Assembly (NCBI RefSeq): GCF_030812775.1
Contig: NZ_JAUSTI010000002.1
Location: forward strand, 310,001 to 374,000
Direction: 5' to 3'
Source: Paenibacillus tundrae
GTDB lineage: Bacteria; Bacillota; Bacilli; Paenibacillales; Paenibacillaceae
Length of the DNA: 64,000 nucleotides
The position numbers were made by a program, and so were the translations under genes. The notes below the pieces were generated by a model. That model made no database searches. It was not told the DNA's origin and saw nothing but the letters and a program-made list of their open reading frames with translations. Positions 57,499-64,000 of this stretch are shown here, piece after piece; position 1 is the first letter of the stretch, and the number at the start of each line of letters is the position of its first letter.

Positions 57499-59501
57499 GC
57501 CTTTTTCCTCCTTCTTGTTTTGAACGGGGTGCTTGCTGTTGTTTCAATCGTTCTCTGTCTGACAGAAGTGACTTGGTTCGATGTCTCATCCGTTTTCCGG
57601 CGCGTCGTCTTTTTTAGAATAACCAAGCTCAGTGGAGGTAAAACAATTTCTAAACTATGTGGATGCCCGTGAAAAGGAATCTTTTCTGTAGGCAACTGCA
57701 TATCATTTAGTATACCTGATCCTCCGTAATCGGAATGATCGCTGTTCAGAACTTCGGTATACATACCGGGACGCATGACGCCAATCCGGTAACGCTCCCG
57801 CTTGACTGGTTGAAAGTTAATGAGCACAAGGAGTGTATCCGCAGGTTTTTTTCCTTTGCGAACATATGAAATGACGCTCTGTGCATGATCATCTGGAGCA
57901 ATCCATTCATAACCGTCTAAGGAATGATCAAGCTCCCACAACGCTTTCTCGTTGCAGTAAAGCGCAGACAGATCCCGCTCAAATTGATGAAGCTTGCGGT
58001 GACTGTCATAGTCTAGTAAGAACCAGTCCAGTTGATCCTCATCTTTCCATTCGATGAACTGGCCAAACTCTCCTCCCATGAACAATAGTTTTTTACCAGG
58101 GAACGTCATAAAGTATCCTAAGAAAGCACGCATCCCGTCAAACTTTTGCTCATACGTTCCTGGCATTTTGTCCAGCAATGACTTTTTGCCATGCACGACC
58201 TCATCATGGGAGAGAGGAAGCACATAATTTTCAGAGAAGGAGTAGACGACAGGAAATGTGAGCAAATGATGTTTGGATGGACGTTCATGGAAATCAGACT
58301 CGATATAATCCAGCGTATCATTCATCCAACCCATGTTCCATTTGTAGTTAAAGCCTAACCCTCCCACGTCGACCGGAGAGGTCACGAGTGGCCACGCACT
58401 TGATTCTTCAGCCATCATCAGTGCATAAGGGTAGTATTGAAATACCGTTTGATTCAATTGCTGGAGGAACGCTACAGCTTCCTGGTTCTCCAATCCACCA
58501 TCTACATTAGGACGGAATTGACCTGGCCCTTTCTCAAAATCAAGTTTCAGCATACTCGTTACCGCATCTACGCGTAGACCATCAAAATGATACATTTCCA
58601 TCCAATACAAAGCATTGGAGATTAAGAATGAGCGAACTTCAGGTTTGGAGTAGTCAAAACTAAGTGTCCCCCAGCCCGGTTTCTCTGCTAACAACGGATC
58701 TGCATACTCATATAGAGGTGTTCCATCAAACAATCGCAGACCGTGTGCGTCTTTGGCAAAATGAGCCGGAACCCAATCCAGCAATACACCGATCCCTGCC
58801 TGATGTAGAGTATCCACAAGATACATCAGATCCTTTGGATGTCCATAACGACTAGTTGGGGCGTAAAAACCCGTATTTTGGTATCCCCAGGAAAGGTCAT
58901 ATGGATGCTCACTTAGGGGCATCATCTCCACATGGGTATATTTCATTTCTAATAAGTATGGAACCAGAAGATCAGCCATTTCCCGATAGGTATAAAGCGT
59001 GCCATCGTCTTTGCGCTTCCAAGTTCCAATATGCATCTCATAAATATGTAAAGGCTTATTATAGACGCCTCTTTGTTTGCGTCTCCATGCCCCATCATTC
59101 CACTTATAACCTTGAATGGAACTCGTTACAGAAGCGGTCTGAGGTCTGACCTCAGCCTCAAAGGCGTATGGATCTGCCTTAAGCAATTCCGTCCCGTCTT
59201 CCGTTAATATACGATATTTGTATAAAGTTCCTTCATGGATTTCAGGAAAAAAACGAGTCCAAAATCCAGAATCGGGTATCTTATATAGAGGATCCTGTTG
59301 ACCGTTCCATCCATTACGATCTAGAGCCAGCCCTACTTCTTTGGCATTCGGAGCCCATACAGTAAACTGGTACCCCTGACGGCGATCCACGGTCGCAGGC
59401 TGTGCACCTAAAATACGATAACTGTGATGAAGGCTTCCTTCATGAAACAAATAAATATCTTCCGGTGAAATAACCGGACTTGCTAATGGTTGAATAGCCA
59501 A
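57495..59501 (-). CDS. glgB: 1,4-alpha-glucan branching enzyme
   Basis: GH13 branching enzyme of 668 aa that makes alpha-1,6 branches. The N-terminal CBM48 domain (about residues 15-125, with FTVWAPNAKEVGLA) precedes the barrel. Catalytic motifs: nucleophile Asp in GLRVDAVTSM, acid Glu in MMAEESSAWP, and LPLSHDEVVHGKKSL. After the C-terminal beta domain a 35-residue basic tail (KKTTRRKTDETSNQ to TRRRKKA) has no counterpart in typical GlgB. The start is TTG at 59501 with AAGGTGA close upstream. It is divergent from glgC. Confidence 0.95.
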   Translation of the reverse strand: MAIQPLASPVISPEDIYLFHEGSLHHSYRILGAQPATVDRRQGYQFTVWAPNAKEVGLALDRNGWNGQQDPLYKIPDSGFWTRFFPEIHEGTLYKYRILTEDGTELLKADPYAFEAEVRPQTASVTSSIQGYKWNDGAWRRKQRGVYNKPLHIYEMHIGTWKRKDDGTLYTYREMADLLVPYLLEMKYTHVEMMPLSEHPYDLSWGYQNTGFYAPTSRYGHPKDLMYLVDTLHQAGIGVLLDWVPAHFAKDAHGLRLFDGTPLYEYADPLLAEKPGWGTLSFDYSKPEVRSFLISNALYWMEMYHFDGLRVDAVTSMLKLDFEKGPGQFRPNVDGGLENQEAVAFLQQLNQTVFQYYPYALMMAEESSAWPLVTSPVDVGGLGFNYKWNMGWMNDTLDYIESDFHERPSKHHLLTFPVVYSFSENYVLPLSHDEVVHGKKSLLDKMPGTYEQKFDGMRAFLGYFMTFPGKKLLFMGGEFGQFIEWKDEDQLDWFLLDYDSHRKLHQFERDLSALYCNEKALWELDHSLDGYEWIAPDDHAQSVISYVRKGKKPADTLLVLINFQPVKRERYRIGVMRPGMYTEVLNSDHSDYGGSGILNDMQLPTEKIPFHGHPHSLEIVLPPLSLVILKKTTRRKTDETSNQVTSVRQRTIETTASTPFKTRRRKKA

Positions 59502-59696
59502 GAGATCACCTTCTTCCTAAGAAAATAGTCATAACAACAACCATTACCCCATTCTAGCCAACTTGAAAAGAAAAATGACGCGATTAAAAAAATGTTGTAT
59601 ATTTTCAGAATTTTTACAGTATATATCGTTTCAATGGCTCCACGTTGCGTTTATGTATCTACTACACTAGAAAAATATCTTGGGAGGGAAACGATC

Positions 59697-60923
59697 ATGT
59701 TTAATAAAGATTGCATCGCTATGCTGTTGGCGGGAGGAGAGGGTAAAAGACTAGCCCCCTTAACTTCAAGTATCGCAAAACCCGCTGTACCGTTTGGCGG
59801 GCACTACCGTATTATCGATTTTCCTCTCAGCAACTGCGTTAATTCAGGCATCGACACTGTTGGTGTGCTTACGCAGTACCAAGCTGACTCTTTGCACGAT
59901 CACATTGGTGGAGGAGAGCCTTGGGGAATTGGTAATACGGTTGATGCAGGCATCTCCCTGCTTCCATCTTATCATACAGGAAATGACGAATACTTGGGAA
60001 CGGCGGATGCCATTTACAAAAATATTGACTATATTGACAAACAAAACCCCGAAAATGTGCTGATTTTGTCGGGTGACCATATTTATCATATGAATTATCG
60101 CGAAATGTTGGATGCTCACATCACGAATGGTGCAGCAGCAACTATTTCCGTAATGGAAGTCCCATGGGAGGAAGCACATCGATTCGGCATTATGGCTGCC
60201 GATGAGAATTTACGTGTTACCGAATTTGCAGAAAAGCCTGTTGAACCAAAAAGTAACTTAGCTTCTATGGGTATCTACATGTTTAAGTGGGATTATCTGA
60301 AACATCATTTGCTGATTGACGCTGCAAACGAAGAATCAAGTCATGATTTTGGTAAAGATGTCATTCCACAGATGTTGAATGAGAACAATCCTCTTTACGT
60401 TTATAACTTTGATGGATATTGGAAAGATGTTGGTACTGTGAAAAGCCTGTGGGATGCACACATGGATCTGCTTCATAACGAAGAGAACTGGAGCTTGCAA
60501 AAAGATCACTGGCCAATGTTCACACGCGAATGGAGAACAAAACCAAGTGTGTACAAAGCTCGCAATAGCCGGATTGAACATCTCTCCTCCTTGATTCATG
60601 ATTCTTGCGCCATTGAAGGTCATGCAGATCGTTCCGTCATTTTCTGCGGAGCTGAGGTTGGTAAAGGATCTGAAGTGCTTGACAGCGTGGTAATGCCGAA
60701 TGCCCGCATCGGTCGTGGCGTTCACATCGAGCGTGCAATTATCGGGGAAGGTGCCATTATTAAAGACGGCGCGATCGTTAAAGGCACTGCTGAAGAAATT
60801 ATGGTTGTTGGCCCTAATGAGGTTGTGGCTGCTAAACCGGCTGTACGTACTCAACCTACACGTATATTCAAAGAAGTATACGAAAAAACAGGCCGTTTGC
60901 GTGCGGGAGAGCTCTCCTCATAA
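59697..60923 (+). CDS. glgC: Glucose-1-phosphate adenylyltransferase
   Basis: Makes ADP-glucose, the first committed step of glycogen synthesis. It has 408 aa. The nucleotidyltransferase signature is [15 protein letters not shown], followed by [19 protein letters not shown]. Substrate-site motifs are [24 protein letters not shown] and [12 protein letters not shown]. The C-terminal left-handed beta helix (about 290-380) has hexapeptide repeats such as [16 protein letters not shown]. No GlgD paralogue follows, so the enzyme is probably a homotetramer. ATG 59697 has GGGAGGG 8 bases upstream, rather than 59592. Confidence 0.95.
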   Translation: MFNKDCIAMLLAGGEGKRLAPLTSSIAKPAVPFGGHYRIIDFPLSNCVNSGIDTVGVLTQYQADSLHDHIGGGEPWGIGNTVDAGISLLPSYHTGNDEYLGTADAIYKNIDYIDKQNPENVLILSGDHIYHMNYREMLDAHITNGAAATISVMEVPWEEAHRFGIMAADENLRVTEFAEKPVEPKSNLASMGIYMFKWDYLKHHLLIDAANEESSHDFGKDVIPQMLNENNPLYVYNFDGYWKDVGTVKSLWDAHMDLLHNEENWSLQKDHWPMFTREWRTKPSVYKARNSRIEHLSSLIHDSCAIEGHADRSVIFCGAEVGKGSEVLDSVVMPNARIGRGVHIERAIIGEGAIIKDGAIVKGTAEEIMVVGPNEVVAAKPAVRTQPTRIFKEVYEKTGRLRAGELSS

Positions 60924-60927
60924 TATA

Positions 60928-60964
60928 GAAAAAGGTGGATTCCTCAAGGAATCCACCTTTTTTG
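60928..60964. terminator. Bidirectional terminator of glgC and the kinase gene
   Basis: AAAGGTGGATTCC-TCAA-GGAATCCACCTTT followed by TTTTG. Confidence 0.93.
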
Positions 60965-60969
60965 TGTTA

Positions 60970-62427
60970 TCAATTTGGAATTGATCCATCACTCGATTGG
61001 GTCTCTGCTCCATTATCATTCGTATCTTCCATGAGAGCCGGTACCGTAATGGTAACCGTTGTACCTGATCCAAGTTCACTTTGCATGGTAATCGTACCTT
61101 CATGCAGTTCCACGAGCTCCTGTGTGATGGCAAGTCCGAGCCCTGTTCCCCCGTTCTGATGATTCACCTGGAAGAAGCGGTCTCGTACTTTGATTAGGTG
61201 CTCCTCACTAATCCCGATCCCCGTATCTTGAATGGCGGCAATAATCTGACCATTCTCTTCTTTTACGGACAAGTAAATCCAGGAGTTCTCATGTGAGAAT
61301 TTAATCGCATTATCTACAATGTTAAGGAATACTTGCTTCAGACGGTTTCCATCACCAAATACGTTATACGGATACGTTTCATCAGCATCCAGCTTCAGAT
61401 GAATTTGCTTTTGTTCCGCTTTGGCCCAGACATTCAGCATCGTTTCTTGCACAATTTCACGAATGCTGACTGTTCCCTTCACCAGCTTCATCTGATTCTG
61501 TTGCAATTTGGAGAAATCGAGCATCTCTTCAACAAGCCCAATTAATCGCTCCGTTTCTTTGGAAATGATGCTCATCCCGATTCGTGTCTCCTCTGGATCG
61601 TAACCTCCGGAGTCCAATGTCTCACTCCAGCCCTTGATACTTGTCAGAGGGGTGCGCAACTCATGCGAGATAGATGATATGAAGTCGTCCTTAATCTGAT
61701 TACTTCGTACGATCTCATGTGCCATGAAATTCAATGTTGAGGCTAACTCACCTAGTTCATGCTTGTAATTGCCTTTGACCCTAACATCCAGTCGCCCACG
61801 TGCCATCTGAGCAGATACAGCAGTGATATTATTAATCGGACGAACAATGGAATTCGCCATACCTATACTTATAATTAATACGATAGCAAGCACAGCTACA
61901 CCTACTGCACTAGCCAGCAAACCCATAACCAGCAATTTCGAGTTGACCATAGTGAGTGCTGTCATATATCGGATGACATACGTATGATCTCCACCAAGAT
62001 CGAATTTGTGCGAAACAGCCATAATCTGTTCACCTGTCGAAGGTTCCCTGCCTACCCATCGTCCCATTGCACCATTAAGCGCCTGAGAAATATCACTCGT
62101 TTGCAACACAGCACGATCGGATTCAAAAGCGGTTGAGCTTGCCAATACACGTCCATTCAGATCAAGAATCTGCAATTCTGTATTGGATAATTTCAGATTT
62201 TCAAGTAATCTAGACAGATTGTTACCATCCTCAGCATTATTTGCCCGCGAGATTGGCTCAAAAAAATCCTTGGAATTTGAAATATGAGTACTTATGGTGT
62301 TATAGATGCTCTCGTAGTAATATCGCTGCACCGCCAGCATAAATACAAATTCCACCAGCAGCAGAGCTAGAAAAACGACGAAAAAGTAGTGTAATACAAT
62401 CTGCCGCGTAATACCTTTTTTTATCAT
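60970..62427 (-). CDS. Membrane sensor histidine kinase
   Basis: Sensor kinase of 485 aa. Helix 1 is IVLHYFFVVFLALLLVEFVF; an extracytoplasmic sensing domain (about residues 40-165) follows, then helix 2 (LLASAVGVAVLAIVLIISIG), HAMP (RPINNITAVSAQMARGRLDV), HisKA with the phospho-acceptor His in SSISHELRTPLTSIKGW, and HATPase with NAIKFSHE, DTGIGI and GGTGLGLAI. The signal is unknown. ATG 62427 overlaps the response regulator stop (ATGA). The C-terminal tail MEDTNDNGAETQSSDGSIPN is acidic and non-conserved. Confidence 0.93.
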   Translation of the reverse strand: MIKKGITRQIVLHYFFVVFLALLLVEFVFMLAVQRYYYESIYNTISTHISNSKDFFEPISRANNAEDGNNLSRLLENLKLSNTELQILDLNGRVLASSTAFESDRAVLQTSDISQALNGAMGRWVGREPSTGEQIMAVSHKFDLGGDHTYVIRYMTALTMVNSKLLVMGLLASAVGVAVLAIVLIISIGMANSIVRPINNITAVSAQMARGRLDVRVKGNYKHELGELASTLNFMAHEIVRSNQIKDDFISSISHELRTPLTSIKGWSETLDSGGYDPEETRIGMSIISKETERLIGLVEEMLDFSKLQQNQMKLVKGTVSIREIVQETMLNVWAKAEQKQIHLKLDADETYPYNVFGDGNRLKQVFLNIVDNAIKFSHENSWIYLSVKEENGQIIAAIQDTGIGISEEHLIKVRDRFFQVNHQNGGTGLGLAITQELVELHEGTITMQSELGSGTTVTITVPALMEDTNDNGAETQSSDGSIPN

Positions 62428-63122
62428 TGCTCCCTGCCCTTCCATTTGTACCCGTGTCCCCATACAGTTTGCAGGTATTCAGGTTCGGAAGGGTTGTTCT
62501 CAATTTTCTGGCGCAAGCGACGTATATTTACATCCACAATTTTGGGGTCACCCATGTATTCTTTGCCCCAGACATGATCCAGCAGCAAATCTCGACTGAG
62601 CGGTGTATTTTCCTTCTCTAAGAAAAATTGAATCAATGAAAATTCTGTAGGTGTTAGCTCAATTAGTTCATTTTGTTTCTTGAACTGCTTCGAGATGAGG
62701 TCTAGCGAGAACGGACCAGATTGGAAAGTCACCTTAGCCGCTGTCTCCCGGTGCACATTGACACGACGCAGTAAGGACTGAATACGAGCAATCAGCTCGG
62801 TTGGACTGAAAGGCTTGCTCACATGGTCATCTGCTCCGACCGATAATGCATATACTTTATCCTGCTCCTGTACTTTAGCTGTTAGGAAAATAATACCTAA
62901 GCGTTCATTGGTCTCACGAATGCGTCGACAGACTTCGAATCCGTCAATGCCCGGTACCATGACATCCAAAAGCGCCAAGTCAATATCCGGCACGGACTGC
63001 AGAATTCGCAGTGCTTCATGACCATCTCCTGCTTCAAGCACCTCAAATCCATTTCTTTTCAGATTAATGACGATAAAACTGCGGATGGATTCTTCATCTT
63101 CCAAAATAAGTACTTTACTCAT
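62424..63122 (-). CDS. OmpR-family response regulator
   Basis: DNA-binding response regulator of 232 aa. The receiver domain has the phospho-acceptor Asp53 in LALLDVMVPGIDG, acidic residues in LILEDEES and Lys in DDHVSKPFSPTEL. A winged-helix effector (residues about 130-230) has ELTPTEFSLIQFFLEKE and DVNIRRLRQKIENNP. It overlaps the upstream lipoprotein-like gene by 8 bases and the kinase by 4, so all three are translationally coupled. Target genes are unknown. Confidence 0.95.
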   Translation of the reverse strand: MSKVLILEDEESIRSFIVINLKRNGFEVLEAGDGHEALRILQSVPDIDLALLDVMVPGIDGFEVCRRIRETNERLGIIFLTAKVQEQDKVYALSVGADDHVSKPFSPTELIARIQSLLRRVNVHRETAAKVTFQSGPFSLDLISKQFKKQNELIELTPTEFSLIQFFLEKENTPLSRDLLLDHVWGKEYMGDPKIVDVNIRRLRQKIENNPSEPEYLQTVWGHGYKWKGREQ

Positions 63123-64000
63123 TTAGCTCGTCCTTTCTGTTCAGTTGCGACATGTTATCTAGTAATCCATCAGTATTCGGTTGAGCTACACGTGAAGCAA
63201 TAACTCGATCGTTCGTTCGTGTAATCTCTTTCCACCGTTTTCCTTTTTCCTGTTCCCACTGGGACAGTGTAAAGTACTTAATTTCAGCTACCGTTTCATC
63301 GGTATCGATCATTTTGAAGCGAATGTATTTTTCTTTTTCTGATCGGGTATCAATGGTAATTTTACCATACCACTCAGACTTGAGATTTAAATGGAATAAG
63401 TCGGCGTCATCCCGATATTGGAATGAAACAAACTCCTTGCCGTCCTTGCCATCCCATTGATAAAAGGTGTAGAACCACATACGCGAATCAAAAACGTAAT
63501 GCTCCCAACCTTTTGGGGTTTCTTTAAGCCCAAATTCAATAATACCATCATTGTTGAAATCACCGCTTAAAATTTTGTCATCTCTATACGTTTGATCCGG
63601 AGATTTGAACGCATTCACCAGTTTGTTATCCTTCACATAGATAAGCTGAGAGAATGAACTCTTATCATCCAGCTCGGCATCCAGAACAATCCCCTGCTGA
63701 TCCTTGGCAATCTGACCTCCAAGTGCGTTGTAAATCTCTTTTACCGTATAGTCCGTCTGCATCCGATCAACTTCCTTGAAGCTACCCTCATCGTATTGGT
63801 ACAGTGCAATCGTTGCGAATCCACTGCTATTCAGAGAAACTATTGTGAAATCACTTTTCCCGTCACCATTCAGATCGAGCGGATTGCCTTGTGCATCATC
63901 AATAATAAATTGATTGTAGGGTACGCCGCCTAATACCTGTTCGAGCGCCCCATTTTTATAGGAGTATGCCGTTAAGGCTTTTTGATCCTGCAAGCTTACA
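63115..64000 (-). CDS. VCBS/FG-GAP-like repeat protein, 5' end beyond the window
   Basis: Partial protein of at least 292 aa; the frame is open to the window edge and the TTG near 63993 is probably internal. Two calcium-binding-like FG-GAP motifs are visible, DLNGDGKSDFTIVSL and SGDFNNDGIIEFGL, suggesting a beta-propeller exposed outside the membrane. No signal peptide can be seen because the start is missing. Its stop overlaps the response regulator start, so it may provide or modulate the signal for the downstream kinase (inference). Confidence 0.75.
   Translation of the reverse strand, partial: VSLQDQKALTAYSYKNGALEQVLGGVPYNQFIIDDAQGNPLDLNGDGKSDFTIVSLNSSGFATIALYQYDEGSFKEVDRMQTDYTVKEIYNALGGQIAKDQQGIVLDAELDDKSSFSQLIYVKDNKLVNAFKSPDQTYRDDKILSGDFNNDGIIEFGLKETPKGWEHYVFDSRMWFYTFYQWDGKDGKEFVSFQYRDDADLFHLNLKSEWYGKITIDTRSEKEKYIRFKMIDTDETVAEIKYFTLSQWEQEKGKRWKEITRTNDRVIASRVAQPNTDGLLDNMSQLNRKDELNE

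Overview
The window looks like a chromosomal segment of a Paenibacillus-type Gram-positive bacterium. Ribosome-binding sites are strong and purine-rich, starts are often GTG or TTG, and almost every gene end carries a Rho-independent hairpin. Gene content agrees: rifamycin phosphotransferase, XerS, a GlgBCA set without GlgD, YitT and EamA transporters, a guanidine-I riboswitch and a ydaO-type c-di-AMP riboswitch. This assignment is inference from content; no rRNA or tRNA was seen.

Layout, left to right. 0.1-5.6 kb: an ArsR-type regulator divergent from a GH43 beta-xylosidase, a small unknown gene, a heavily eroded GH127 arabinofuranosidase abutting an eroded AraC regulator, and a membrane cupredoxin protein. 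5.9-14 kb: a secreted serine hydrolase, then the complete ribose operon rbsRKDACB read leftward behind a LacI/CcpA-type palindrome. 14.3-21.3 kb: methyltransferase, rifamycin phosphotransferase, ASCH protein, EamA exporter, serine hydrolase, small unknown protein. 21.5-25.7 kb: a possible small gene, a gene remnant, membrane protein, cyclase-family hydrolase, YitT, and a MerR/short-chain dehydrogenase pair sharing a long-spacer promoter.

25.8-29.2 kb: a two-gene polyamine operon (carboxynorspermidine dehydrogenase and decarboxylase) behind a long leader that holds a candidate leader peptide running into an intrinsic terminator, plus a cytidine deaminase-like enzyme. 29.8-36.3 kb: TetR with an RND-type MMPL exporter, a class-I amidotransferase, and an MFS exporter divergent from an AraC regulator. 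36.4-41.1 kb: HAD phosphatase, a paired SMR guanidinium exporter under a guanidine-I riboswitch, aldo/keto reductase, SDR and GNAT enzymes. 41.3-45 kb: XerS followed at once by a MITE-like element, then mobB-moeA and an HNH protein.

45-50 kb is an envelope region: DUF4247 lipoprotein, DUF4178, DUF350 and PspA in one direction, an LpdD-like protein, a polysaccharide deacetylase, and a LysM-3D wall protein under a c-di-AMP riboswitch. 50.2-53.9 kb holds a polar amino acid ABC transporter divergent from an M20 amidohydrolase. 54-61 kb is alpha-glucan metabolism: a CBM34-GH13 maltogenic-type hydrolase, glgA-glgB, and divergent glgC. The right end is a translationally overlapping lipoprotein-response regulator-histidine kinase operon cut by the window edge.

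The two riboswitches and the ribose operon are textbook arrangements. The less explained items are the polyamine leader, the multi-deletion GH127/AraC scar, the MITE behind xerS, the copper-type operator candidate and duplicated terminators around the cupredoxin gene, and the DUF4178/DUF4247/DUF350/PspA/LpdD cluster.
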